Source of the DNA: Pelomonas cellulosilytica
Lineage (GTDB): Bacteria > Pseudomonadota > Gammaproteobacteria > Burkholderiales > Burkholderiaceae_C
NCBI RefSeq assembly: GCF_021353265.1
Contig: NZ_JAJTWU010000003.1
Location: 124,001 to 188,000, forward strand
DNA: 64,000 nucleotides
Direction of reading: 5' to 3'
This document shows positions 33,309-41,767 of the stretch, piece by piece (within the stretch, counting starts at the first letter, position 1; each line of letters begins with the position of its first letter). The notes beneath the pieces are model-generated. The model saw only the letters and a program-made list of their open reading frames with translations, ran no database searches and had not been told where the DNA came from. Position numbers and translations under genes: made by a program.

Positions 33309-34076
33309 ATGCAACACGGCTGGCCCGCGCTGTACACGCTGCTGCTGTGGTGGTTCAGCACGGGCGTCATTCTCTACCTCAACGGCCTGCCGCGCGAGAC
33401 GCACAAGTGGACGATGCTGTCGGCCACCGTGCTGCTGGGCGTCTCGCTGCTGGGCGTGGCGGTGACGGCGTCCGACACGCGCGTCACCGGCGCCTACCTG
33501 GCGTTCACCGCCGGGCTGATGATCTGGGCCTGGCAGGAGGTGGGCTTCCTGCTGGGCTACGTGACCGGCCCGCGCCGGCGCGCCTGCCCGCCGCAGGCCC
33601 GCGGCTGGCGCCGGGCGGGGCATGCCGTCATGGCCATCCTGTATCACGAGTTGGCACTGATGGTGCTGGGCGCAGCCGTGCTGGCGCTGACCTGGGGGCG
33701 TCCCAACCAGGTCGCCACCTGGACCTTCGGCGTGCTGTGGCTGATGAGACTGTCGGCCAAGCTCAATGTGTTCCTCGGTGTGCGCAACCTCAACGAGCAG
33801 TTCCTTCCAGAGCACATCCGCTACCTGCACAGCTACTTCCGCCAGCGCCCCAGCAACGCGCTGTTCCCGGTCAGCGTCATTGCCGTCACGGTGCTGGCCG
33901 CCGCGGCCTGGCACGGCGCCGTGGCGATGAGCGTCAGCGCCTTCGAGGTGACAGCCTGCAGCTTCGTCGCGATGCTGCTGAGCCTGGCACTGCTGGAGCA
34001 CTGGTTCATGGTGCTGCCGCTGCCCAGCGAGCGGCTGTGGAACTGGGGCCTGCGCTCACGCGCGCCGCACGCCTGA
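33309..34076 (+). CDS. puhE: Photosynthetic complex assembly protein PuhE
   Basis: PuhE (DUF3623) is a polytopic membrane protein of the puh operon that influences reaction-centre assembly and pigment content. The 255-residue protein has about seven hydrophobic segments and the family motifs STGVILYLNGLPRETHKW and RLSAKLNVFLGVRNLNEQFL, with LPEHIRYLHSYFRQR. It is the last gene of the bchF-puhE unit and converges on the receiver-like gene. Confidence 0.94.
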   Translation: MQHGWPALYTLLLWWFSTGVILYLNGLPRETHKWTMLSATVLLGVSLLGVAVTASDTRVTGAYLAFTAGLMIWAWQEVGFLLGYVTGPRRRACPPQARGWRRAGHAVMAILYHELALMVLGAAVLALTWGRPNQVATWTFGVLWLMRLSAKLNVFLGVRNLNEQFLPEHIRYLHSYFRQRPSNALFPVSVIAVTVLAAAAWHGAVAMSVSAFEVTACSFVAMLLSLALLEHWFMVLPLPSERLWNWGLRSRAPHA

Positions 34077-34084
34077 CAGGCCCC

Positions 34085-34102
34085 GCGGTCGGAGCCGACC
34101 GC
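34085..34102. terminator. Hairpin between convergent puhE and receiver-like gene
   Basis: GCGGTCGG (34085-34092) and CCGACCGC (34095-34102) form a perfect 8-bp inverted repeat in the short convergent gap. There is no T-run on either side, so it may end transcription poorly or only protect the mRNA 3' end. Confidence 0.4.
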
Positions 34103-34117
34103 TGCACGGCACACCGG

Positions 34118-34918
34118 TCACGCGCTCAGTGCTGATCGACCTGCTGCGATCGACGAGGCGGATGTTGCCGGGGCGCCGGAGGACATCTGGCGCGGCGACA
34201 GCAGCTCACCGAGCAGCGCCCACCAGGCAGGCCCCGCCATCGGCTTGAGACACCGGGCGCCGAAATCCGGCTCACCGCGCGGTGCGGCGGGCTGAGGGCG
34301 GTCGGTGTAGAGCACCGTCGCCGCAGGCTGCGGGAGCGATCGCGCGGCGATCAGCAACGAGCGCGCCGGCAGAGGAGCCACGTCACCGCAGATCATCAGC
34401 GCGGGCTGCAGCTCGGACAGCAGCACAGTCGCCTGCTGCGCGTCCACCGCCGACTGGACCTCGAACTCGGCGGCATACAGCAACTCCGCCAGAGGCTCGA
34501 TACAGCCGGCATCGGGGTCGATGATCAGCGCGACAAGGCCGCGCCCCAGTGGCTGCGGTGCCTCGGCCGGCAGGCCAAGGCCGAACTGCGCTCGAACCTC
34601 GCCTCGAGCTGGCACGTGCAGGCTTTCGGCGATGCCGGAGGCGTGAAGGCAAGCGAGCAGCCCTGGGTGACCGGTAGCAACCACCGTCGCCATGCCGGCG
34701 AAGGCGTGGGCAGGCGGCGCCAGCAGCCGCTGCCAGGTCAACACCACCGCGGCCTGGGAGACGGACCGCGCTTCCCTCGCCGGCAGCCGGACCGCCGGCC
34801 GCGCGCGAAAGCTGGCCTCGCTAGGTTGTTGAACGTCGGACGAGTCGCCACGCGCACCGCCGCGAAGGCGGCATCCCGACGCGTTCAGCTCCGACCGCGC
34901 AGGCCGCCGACGCCACAT
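34118..34918 (-). CDS. Receiver-like domain protein of unknown function
   Basis: The frame encodes up to 266 residues. Residues ~128-240 read like a response-regulator receiver: VALIIDPDAGCIEPL (acidic pocket on beta 1), PALMICGDVAPLP (beta 3), VLYTDRP (beta 4 Thr) and RCLKPM (the conserved Lys-Pro). The usual phosphoacceptor position after beta 3 is shifted by one residue, so phosphorylation is doubtful. The first ~75 residues are basic and low in complexity, and the real start may be the Met near 34696. No output domain is recognisable. It converges on puhE. I cannot assign a role; a link to photosynthesis is only positional. Confidence 0.55.
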   Translation of the reverse strand: MWRRRPARSELNASGCRLRGGARGDSSDVQQPSEASFRARPAVRLPAREARSVSQAAVVLTWQRLLAPPAHAFAGMATVVATGHPGLLACLHASGIAESLHVPARGEVRAQFGLGLPAEAPQPLGRGLVALIIDPDAGCIEPLAELLYAAEFEVQSAVDAQQATVLLSELQPALMICGDVAPLPARSLLIAARSLPQPAATVLYTDRPQPAAPRGEPDFGARCLKPMAGPAWWALLGELLSPRQMSSGAPATSASSIAAGRSALSA

Positions 34919-34988
34919 GCCACGATGCTGGCGCAGCGACGCCGAAGCGTCGATCCGGGAGACGGCGGAAGAATCCCGCGGCCCAAGG

Positions 34989-35023
34989 AAAAACGGGTTA
35001 GCGCCTTGCGGTGCTAACCCGTT
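34989..35023 (-). terminator. Intrinsic terminator after tRNA-Arg
   Basis: On the minus strand, 11-bp arms (34992-35002 with 35013-35023) enclose a 10-base loop and are followed by a run of five T residues ending at 34989. It lies 16 bases after the CCA end of the promoter-distal tRNA and should end the tandem tRNA transcript. Confidence 0.85.
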
Positions 35024-35039
35024 GAAATCTTCTTATTTT

Positions 35040-35116
35040 TGGTGCGGCTGGCAGGATTCGAACCCACGACCCCTTGGTTCGTAGCCAAGTACTCTATCCA
35101 ACTGAGCTACAGCCGC
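35040..35116 (-). tRNA. tRNA-Arg (anticodon ACG), distal copy
   Basis: The 77-base minus-strand gene includes the encoded CCA. Acceptor arms GCGGCTG/CAGCCGC pair. The D arm begins TAGCTCAGTTGGATAGAG, the anticodon stem CTTGG/CCAAG holds loop CTACGAA with ACG, and the T arm contains GGTTCGAATCC. ACG is read as ICG after editing and serves CGU/CGC/CGA codons. Confidence 0.97.
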
Positions 35117-35184
35117 TTGAGTTTGATACTGATAAGAACAGGCTGGCACCTTTTAGTGCTAACCCATTGATTTTCTTGTTGTTC

Positions 35185-35261
35185 TGGTGCGGCTGGCAGG
35201 ATTCGAACCCACGACCCCTTGGTTCGTAGCCAAGTACTCTATCCAACTGAGCTACAGCCGC
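35185..35261 (-). tRNA. tRNA-Arg (anticodon ACG), proximal copy
   Basis: This copy is identical over all 77 bases to the one at 35040-35116, including CCA. The 68-base spacer between them holds a decayed copy of the region that follows the distal tRNA: GTGCTAACCC next to a T/A-rich stretch, with an imperfect hairpin. The pair therefore looks like a tandem duplication of tRNA plus downstream flank. Confidence 0.97.
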
Positions 35262-35343
35262 TGAAGCCTCACAGTATAACCAATTCTTCGGGTCGTCAGC
35301 AAGAGTCCGGCAGTTGACGATGGCGCGCGCGTACGTGGATGGC

Positions 35344-36591
35344 TTAGGGCAAGCGGGCCGCGGCTTCGAAGCAGCGCGCGCGGCGGGCCTCGTCGCCCTG
35401 CTGCTCTGCCAGCGCCGCCAGGGCCAACCAGCTCCGGCGGCGGGCGGCAGCGGGCATGCCGGCATCTTCGGCCACGGCCTCCAACATGAGCCGCGCCTTG
35501 CCCCACAGCTGGCGCTCGGCCAGCGCATGGCCCAGCGCATAAGCCAGAGCCCGCTCGCGCGGATAGCGCGACTGCGCGGACTCCAGTCGCTGCAGCCAGT
35601 CCGGCCCGCAACCGGCCAGCACCGGCACGAGGGCCTGGGCGAGCGCGGCGCGGTCGTCCGCCGTGAGGTCTCCCAGGTCATCGAAGAAGGGGCGCAGCCA
35701 GCCGCGGCCGTCGTCCGGCGCGCCCAGCAGGCCGGCGCATTGGGCGGCACGGGCGGCGACGAGCGGATCGCGCCGGTCGGCGGGGTCCAGTTGTTGCCAG
35801 ACGGTGCGCAGCTGGTCGACGTCGCGGGCGCCGTCCAGCGCCTCGAAGGCGAGCGAGCGCAGCAGGCCTTGCGCGGCGACCTTGGAGAAGGCCTGGTGCT
35901 TGGCGAGCAGCCGCGCAGTGCGCAGCGCATCCAGCGGCTGCTGGGCCAGGCGTGAGGCCTGCAGCCGCAGCCGCAGCGCCTGGGTGCGGCGCGAGACGCC
36001 AGGCGGCAGTTCGCCCAGCAGGCTCAGCGCCCGCGGCGCGTCGCGGTCATCGAGCGCCCACTCGGCGGCCAGCAGGCGGGCGCCGTCTTCATGGCCACGG
36101 GCGCTGCCACTGCGACGCGCCAGCTCCAACGCGCTGCGTAGTTGATCATCGCGATGGCGGCGATCTTGAAGCCGGTGGGCGCTGGCGGCCGCCAGCAAGT
36201 GGGCCAACGCCATGAAGGCCTGGTCCGCCGCCAACTCGGGCGTGGCCGACTGGATGGCCAGCGCCCGCTGCGCGGCCTTCTGCGCACGGCTGAAGCGGGC
36301 GCCGAAGAGTTCGACCAGCGCTTCACGCAATGCTAGCTGCGCACTGCGCTCGCGCTGCGCCAGGCGCCATTCGCGGGCACGGCGCGGCAACGTCGTCAGC
36401 GCCTCGATCGCCTGGATCGCTGTGACCAGCGCAAAGCAGCCTGCCACCAGCAACAGCAGGAAGAGGTTGAGCGAGATATCGAGCCGCCAGCCGGCCCAGT
36501 AGAAGCTGGCAAGGCCGTCGTTGCTGCCGAGCGTGAGCGCCGCGACCACGGCGACGGCGAACAGCAGGACCAGCCAGATGACGAGGCGCAT
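35344..36591 (-). CDS. hemY: HemY-type TPR membrane protein
   Basis: The 415-residue protein matches the proteobacterial HemY family: two N-terminal membrane helices (VIWLVLLFAVAVVAALTLG and LFLLLLVAGCFALV) around WRLDISL, then TPR-like helical repeats through the rest. It is thought to take part in haem synthesis or its coupling and is not a protoporphyrinogen oxidase. AGGAGG lies eight bases before the ATG, beginning right at the hemX stop. It is the last gene of hemC-D-X-Y. Confidence 0.9.
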   Translation of the reverse strand: MRLVIWLVLLFAVAVVAALTLGSNDGLASFYWAGWRLDISLNLFLLLLVAGCFALVTAIQAIEALTTLPRRAREWRLAQRERSAQLALREALVELFGARFSRAQKAAQRALAIQSATPELAADQAFMALAHLLAAASAHRLQDRRHRDDQLRSALELARRSGSARGHEDGARLLAAEWALDDRDAPRALSLLGELPPGVSRRTQALRLRLQASRLAQQPLDALRTARLLAKHQAFSKVAAQGLLRSLAFEALDGARDVDQLRTVWQQLDPADRRDPLVAARAAQCAGLLGAPDDGRGWLRPFFDDLGDLTADDRAALAQALVPVLAGCGPDWLQRLESAQSRYPRERALAYALGHALAERQLWGKARLMLEAVAEDAGMPAAARRRSWLALAALAEQQGDEARRARCFEAAARLP

Positions 36592-36604
36592 GGTGGGCGC
36601 CTCC

Positions 36605-37738
36605 TCAGCGGCCGGCCGCGGCAGCGGTCAGCGCGGCGAGCGTGTCGTCCGGCCGCGGTACGCTGACCTGGCGGGCCTGGCCAGCCACCTGGCGCAGCAG
36701 CTCGGCAACGCCGGCGACCTTGCGCGAGCGCGTGTCGAAGTAGCGGCTCAGCGTCTCCTGGCAGTCGCGCAGGTCGGACTGTGCCGTGTCGAACTGGCGG
36801 CTCAGCAGCGCCAGCCGGGCGTTGAGAAGCCGCAGCTTGAGGTTCTCGCGCAGGAAGAAGCTCTGATCGGGCGAGACCAGCGCCGCCTCGGGATGCTCGA
36901 TGCGCGTGACGCGCAGCAGCGTCTTGGCCTCGCCCCAGGCCACGCCCGTCCACGTCGCCAGTTGCTGCGTGGCCTGCCACCACCACAGCGACAGCTTGCC
37001 GTCTGCCGCGGCAGCTTCCTGCTCGCGCTGGAACTTGAGGGCCCGATCACGCTCCCGCGCAGCGGCGTCGGCCCGGCGCTCCTCGCGCACCGGCGTGTCG
37101 GCGCCGGAGACCAGCGGCAGCTCGTCCGCCATGCGGACGACCTCGTCGAGTTTGATCGTCAGCGTGGACACGTCGACGACGGCAACGGCCTTGACACGGT
37201 CCAGGTCTCGCGCGACGGCGCGGCGCACGCCTTCCATGCGCGGCTGTTTGTAGCGCAGCAAGCGCTCATCGGCCTGCTTCAAGGCGGCCACCAGCGGCTC
37301 GGCGCTGCCGGTGATCTGCGTCTGCTGCAGCGCGACGCGCAGCGCGGCCTCGATGTCGCCGACGACGTTCTCGTCCCGCGAGCGGGACATGGACTGGATC
37401 AGCTCCTCCAGCTGGCCGCGCTGCAGCGCCACCTCGGCCAGGCGCGCCTCCAGCAGCGACACCTTGGCCGCCGTGTCGCGGACCAGCTCGGCCGACTGCT
37501 TGGCCGCCAGACGCGCCTCGGTGGACTGGGCGGCGCTGGCTTCCTGGCGGCGCACCAGCTCCTGCTCGAGCGACTGCTGGCGCGACAGGCTCTGCCAGGC
37601 CAGCGCCACGCAGACCAGCACCGCCGCGCCCAGCAGCGCGAGCAGCCAGGGCAGCCAGGCCGGCAGCAAAGAAGGGGACGGGGGCAGCGGGGCCGCGGGC
37701 TCCGCCGTGGGGACAACAACAGGGACGGGCTCGGTCAC
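36605..37738 (-). CDS. hemX: HemX-like membrane protein
   Basis: The 377-residue protein has a Pro-rich N-terminus, one membrane helix (LLALLGAAVLVCVALAWQSL), a long coiled coil (residues ~60-115) and a C-terminal helical domain with FFLRENLKLRLLNARLALL. This is the HemX family, often mis-annotated as uroporphyrinogen-III C-methyltransferase although it lacks the methyltransferase fold. It starts with GTG. The role is probably scaffolding of haem-pathway enzymes at the membrane (inference from operon conservation). Confidence 0.88.
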   Translation of the reverse strand: MTEPVPVVVPTAEPAAPLPPSPSLLPAWLPWLLALLGAAVLVCVALAWQSLSRQQSLEQELVRRQEASAAQSTEARLAAKQSAELVRDTAAKVSLLEARLAEVALQRGQLEELIQSMSRSRDENVVGDIEAALRVALQQTQITGSAEPLVAALKQADERLLRYKQPRMEGVRRAVARDLDRVKAVAVVDVSTLTIKLDEVVRMADELPLVSGADTPVREERRADAAARERDRALKFQREQEAAAADGKLSLWWWQATQQLATWTGVAWGEAKTLLRVTRIEHPEAALVSPDQSFFLRENLKLRLLNARLALLSRQFDTAQSDLRDCQETLSRYFDTRSRKVAGVAELLRQVAGQARQVSVPRPDDTLAALTAAAAGR

Positions 37739-37754
37739 AGTGCACCAGATTCTG

Positions 37755-38498
37755 TCAGAGGCGTTTCAGCGCCCGCGTCACCGCTTCCGGGTCGGGTCGC
37801 GCCAAAACGACAGGGTCGAAGCCGGCCGCGCGGGCGGCATCGGCAATGCGTTCGTGCGTGGTGATGGCCCGCTGGCCCGACAGCCGCGCGCTGTGCAGGT
37901 GGCCCACCGCCTCGGCGCTGCTGAACAGCCAGGCAAAGCGCTGCGGCGCGGCGCGTACCTCGTCGAGCAGCTGCGCCTCGGCGGCGTCGAACTGCGGGCC
38001 GCTGCGGTGGTAGACGGTCACGGCGTCGACCTGCGCGCCGGCCTCGACCAGCCGCTCGGCCAGCCACTCGCGGCCGCCATCGCCGCGCAGCAGCAGCACG
38101 CGGGCGCCGACCCAGTCGCGCCGCGGCTGCAATTGCAGCCACAGGTGCTCGGAGTCCAGGCTGGCGGCGTCGGCCGCGGGCTGGACGATGCACGATGGCG
38201 GCACGCCGTGATCCGCCAGCGCCTGTGCGCTGCCCGGGCCCACGCAGGCCGCGAGCGTCTGCGCGGGCCACGGACGCGCACCGGCCTGCGCAAAGAAGTG
38301 CTCGACGGCATTGGGGCTCACGAAGACGGCCAGGTCCACCGCCGGCAACGCGGCCCAGGCGGCCACGACGGGCGCCGGGTCACGGGCCGGCAGGATGTCG
38401 ATCAGCGGCAGCGCCCTCGCGTCCACGCCCAGCGCCGCCAGGCGCGCCAGCCAGGCCGCGCACTGCGGCCGCGGGCGCGTGACGATGAGCGTGGTCAT
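37755..38498 (-). CDS. hemD: Uroporphyrinogen-III synthase
   Basis: HemD closes and inverts ring D of hydroxymethylbilane to give uroporphyrinogen III. The 247-residue protein has the two-lobe pattern with LIVTRPRPQ at the start, [27 protein letters not shown] and VTVYHRSGP. Sequence conservation in this family is low, but operon position is decisive. The ATG at 38498 overlaps the hemC stop (ATGA); the open frame upstream of it overlaps hemC and is not used. Confidence 0.92.
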   Translation of the reverse strand: MTTLIVTRPRPQCAAWLARLAALGVDARALPLIDILPARDPAPVVAAWAALPAVDLAVFVSPNAVEHFFAQAGARPWPAQTLAACVGPGSAQALADHGVPPSCIVQPAADAASLDSEHLWLQLQPRRDWVGARVLLLRGDGGREWLAERLVEAGAQVDAVTVYHRSGPQFDAAEAQLLDEVRAAPQRFAWLFSSAEAVGHLHSARLSGQRAITTHERIADAARAAGFDPVVLARPDPEAVTRALKRL

Positions 38499-39427
38499 CC
38501 GGGCAGGTAGGAGCCCGCGCCGAGGTCGCGCAGCCGGGCCGCGGCCTGCTGGCCCAGCGCACGGGCTGCCTGCACGTCGGTCACGTCGCCCGCGACGCTG
38601 GCGCGCAGCAGCGGCGACGCATGCGCCTCGGCATGGCCCAGCGCAGCGTCCAGGCACAGCGTGCCGCCCTGCCAGCGGCCGTGGGCCGCCAGCGGCAGGC
38701 TGCAGCTGCCGCCCAGCGCGCGCGAGACGGCCCGCTCGGCCTCGCAGGCCAGCAGCGTCGGGCGGTGCACCAGGCGGTCGAGTGACTGGGCCAGCGCCTC
38801 GTCGTCGGCTCGAATCTCGATGCCCAGCGCGCCCTGCCCGGCGCAAGGCAGCATCTGGCCGATGTCGAACAGGCTGCGCACGCGGTGGCCCAGGCCCAGG
38901 CGCTTGAGGCCGGCCGCTGCAAGGACGATGGCGTGGTAGCCGCCCTCGTCAAGCTTGCGCAGCCGCGTGTCGAGGTTGCCGCGCAGGGGCTCCACGCGCA
39001 GGTCGGGCCGCAGGCTCAGCAGCTGCGTCACGCGACGCAGGCTGGAACTGCCGACGACCGCGCCCTCGGGCAGTTCCTCCAGCGACGCATAGTCGTTGGC
39101 GACGAAGGCATCGCGCGGGTCCTCGCGCTCCAGCACGGCGGCGAGCATGAAGCCGTCGGGCAGCTCCATCGGCACGTCCTTCAGCGAGTGCACGGCGATC
39201 TGCGCACGACCTTCGGCCAGCGCCGCTTCGAGCTCCTTGACGAACAGGCCCTTGCCGCCGATCTTGGACAGCGTGCGGTCGAGGATCTGGTCGCCGCGGG
39301 TCGTCATGCCCAGCAACGAGGCCGTCAGGCCCAGTTCGTCGGCGAGGCGGGCCTGCACATGCTCGGCCTGCCACAGTGCCAGCCGGCTCTCGCGCGTGGC
39401 GATGATGAGGGGGGTGGAAGCGGTCAT
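38495..39427 (-). CDS. hemC: Porphobilinogen deaminase (hydroxymethylbilane synthase)
   Basis: HemC polymerises four porphobilinogen units to hydroxymethylbilane. The 310-residue protein has [11 protein letters not shown] at the start, the catalytic-loop motif HSLKDVP with Asp84, GSSSLRR, and the dipyrromethane-binding Cys242 in GGSCSLPLA. It supplies the precursor for the bacteriochlorophyll genes nearby. The promoter-proximal side is occupied by the halogenase island, which reads in the same direction from 82 bases upstream. Confidence 0.97.
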   Translation of the reverse strand: MTASTPLIIATRESRLALWQAEHVQARLADELGLTASLLGMTTRGDQILDRTLSKIGGKGLFVKELEAALAEGRAQIAVHSLKDVPMELPDGFMLAAVLEREDPRDAFVANDYASLEELPEGAVVGSSSLRRVTQLLSLRPDLRVEPLRGNLDTRLRKLDEGGYHAIVLAAAGLKRLGLGHRVRSLFDIGQMLPCAGQGALGIEIRADDEALAQSLDRLVHRPTLLACEAERAVSRALGGSCSLPLAAHGRWQGGTLCLDAALGHAEAHASPLLRASVAGDVTDVQAARALGQQAAARLRDLGAGSYLPG

Positions 39428-39509
39428 AGGGCCCGGATTATCGAGGCCGCGATGCCGGGTTCACCAATGCACGTTCGTCGGCCACGCACAGAGGCACAAC
39501 GCCCGCCCC

Positions 39510-41756
39510 TCAGGCCCGGCGGCTCTTGAAGAAGGCGTTGACCATCAGCCGCCCCAGGCCCGTGTGGTAGGCGGCCTTCTGCGCGGCCCAGCGGATGTCG
39601 CCGGAATGGAAGATGCCGCCGTTGTAGAAGACAGCCCGGTTCCAGCGTGCCGGCAGGCGGCCGATGACCTCGAAGTAGCGGTTGCTCGCCGTCATGTAAC
39701 CCGGCGGGATGCCGTACTTGTCACCGAAGGCGCTGGCGTCGAGCGTGCTGGAGTCGCGCATGAACTGCGCGGTGTCGGCATCCGACATCAGCGAGCGGAA
39801 AAACACCGTGCCGCCCAGCTGCTCCTCGCGGAAGAGGTAGAGCACGGCGGCGGCCATCATCTCGTCGTGCTGAAGGCCGGAGTCGTCACGGTGGCAGATG
39901 CGCTGGCGGGCGTCGAGCGTCGCAGCGTCCTGCGTGACGCGGCCGAAACGGGCGTACATGCCCAGCGACGGGCCGGCGCCCAGTGGCTGGCGCAGCTGCT
40001 GCTCGAAGAAGCCGCCCAGCGCATCCGACAGCGGCTGCGGCAGGTCGAGCTGCGGGCCGGGATAGGGATGACCGGGGATGGGCTGAAACTGGCCGCTCGC
40101 TGCCTGGGCGAGCGCCACCAGCGCGTCCGGGTCGCGGGCAAAGTCGTCGATGACGAAGACCGGCGAGCCATCGTCCAGCGTCAGTTGCTCGATGCGCGCC
40201 GCGGGGTTGACGAGCAGCGCCGGCGACGCGGTAGGGGCAGCCTTGGCCATCGCGTCGGGCGGCGGCGCCGGGCAGAACTGGTTGATGAACTGCTGGTGCT
40301 TGGGCAGCTTCATCAGCGTGCGGGCCACGTCCTTGCGCACATCGCCGAGGAAGTCGGCGAGGTTGCGGTCGTCCATGTTGCGCGTGATGGGGTGGTGGCT
40401 GGCCGGCGTGATGCCCTGCCCCATCATGACCTGCACCCAGGAGTTCTCGGCGAACAGCTCGCCCTGGCGCAGCATGATGCGGCCGGTGTCGCGGAAGTGC
40501 TGGACGCGGTGCTTCAACAGCGGCGGCAGCTCCATCTCGCGGCAGGCGCGCCACATCGGCGAGTCCGTGCGATTGGTGACGTGGTAGTGCAGGATGATGA
40601 AGTCGCGGACCACCTCGATCTGCTCACGCGCCTGGGCGTTGTACTCGTCGATGTCGCTCTGGCGCACGCCATCCGTCGGGAACAGCTCGACGAGGCGGGT
40701 CAGGCCCTTCTGGATGAGGTGGATGCTGGTGGACTCCAGCGGCTCCAGGAAGCCGCTGGACAGGCCGATGGCGACGCAGTTCTTCTTCCAGACCACGTCA
40801 CGCTGGCCGGGCGTGAACTTGATGACGCGCGGCTGGCGCAGCACCTCGCCCTTCACGTTGGCCAGCAGGGCCGCCTTGGCGTCGTCGTCGCTGATGTGAC
40901 GGCTGCTGTAGACGAGGCCGTTGCCGACGCGGTGCTGCAGCGGGATGCGCCATTGCCAGCCCCAGGGGTGCGCGATGGAGCGGGTGTAGGGCACGGGCTC
41001 GCCGACCGACTGGGTCTGCACGGCGACGGCACTGTCGCAGGGCAGCCAGTGCGACCAGCTTTCGTAGCCCACGCCCAGTGTCTGCCCCAGCAGCAGCGAA
41101 CGCATGCCGCTGCAGTCGATGAAGAAGTCGCCCTCGACGAGCTCGCCGCCGTCCAGCGCCAGGCCGGTGATGTCGCCGCTGGCCGGGTCGGTGTGGACCT
41201 GGAGGATCTTGCCTTCCAGGCGCCTGACGCCGAGCGCCTCCGAGTAGCGGCGCAGGTACTGGCCGTAAAGCGTCGCGTCGAAGTGGTAGGCGTAGTTGAT
41301 GCCGTTGTCGGGCAGCAGCGCGAAGCGGTTGTCGAGCGCGGCGCGCAGCTCCAGGCAGTAGTCGCCGTAGTCGCTGGCCAGGCCGCGCTTGCGGCCCTCC
41401 AGCCAAAAGTGGTGGAAGCCGGCAGTCCAGTGGCCCTTGCCCGTGCGGCCGAAGGAGTGAAAGTAGTCCTCGCCGACATTGCGCCAGTTCTCGAAGCTGA
41501 TTCCGAGCTTGAACGTCGCCTGCGTGGCCTGTATGAATTCCTTCTCCTCCAGGTCCAGGATCTCGTGCATGAAGTGCAGCGTCGGGATCGTCGCCTCGCC
41601 GACGCCGACGGTGCCGATCTCCTCCGACTCGACGAGACGGATGTCGACCTGCTTGCCCAGGCACTTGGACAGGCCGGCCGCCACCATCCAGCCGGCCGTG
41701 CCACCACCGGCAATGACGACGCGCCGGACGGGTTTCGATGCAGCGTTCACGTTCAT
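39510..41756 (-). CDS. Flavin-dependent halogenase fused to DUF6445
   Basis: The 748-residue protein joins two modules. Residues ~1-500 are a tryptophan-halogenase-like flavoprotein: FAD motif GGGTAGW at 17-23, GVGEATIP, the catalytic lysine at residue 83 (TFKLGISFENW), and the halogenase signature WxWxIP (WQWRIP). Residues ~525-748 match DUF6445, usually a separate ~220-residue neighbour of such halogenases, with VFVIDDFARDPDALVALAQ and NRAVFYNGGIFHSGDI; its His/Asp pattern (HRDD, HSGD) resembles a 2-oxoglutarate oxygenase. It would need a flavin reductase, not visible here. Substrate unknown. It is the last gene of the island. Confidence 0.88.
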   Translation of the reverse strand: MNVNAASKPVRRVVIAGGGTAGWMVAAGLSKCLGKQVDIRLVESEEIGTVGVGEATIPTLHFMHEILDLEEKEFIQATQATFKLGISFENWRNVGEDYFHSFGRTGKGHWTAGFHHFWLEGRKRGLASDYGDYCLELRAALDNRFALLPDNGINYAYHFDATLYGQYLRRYSEALGVRRLEGKILQVHTDPASGDITGLALDGGELVEGDFFIDCSGMRSLLLGQTLGVGYESWSHWLPCDSAVAVQTQSVGEPVPYTRSIAHPWGWQWRIPLQHRVGNGLVYSSRHISDDDAKAALLANVKGEVLRQPRVIKFTPGQRDVVWKKNCVAIGLSSGFLEPLESTSIHLIQKGLTRLVELFPTDGVRQSDIDEYNAQAREQIEVVRDFIILHYHVTNRTDSPMWRACREMELPPLLKHRVQHFRDTGRIMLRQGELFAENSWVQVMMGQGITPASHHPITRNMDDRNLADFLGDVRKDVARTLMKLPKHQQFINQFCPAPPPDAMAKAAPTASPALLVNPAARIEQLTLDDGSPVFVIDDFARDPDALVALAQAASGQFQPIPGHPYPGPQLDLPQPLSDALGGFFEQQLRQPLGAGPSLGMYARFGRVTQDAATLDARQRICHRDDSGLQHDEMMAAAVLYLFREEQLGGTVFFRSLMSDADTAQFMRDSSTLDASAFGDKYGIPPGYMTASNRYFEVIGRLPARWNRAVFYNGGIFHSGDIRWAAQKAAYHTGLGRLMVNAFFKSRRA

Positions 41757-41767
41757 GGGGCGAAGAT

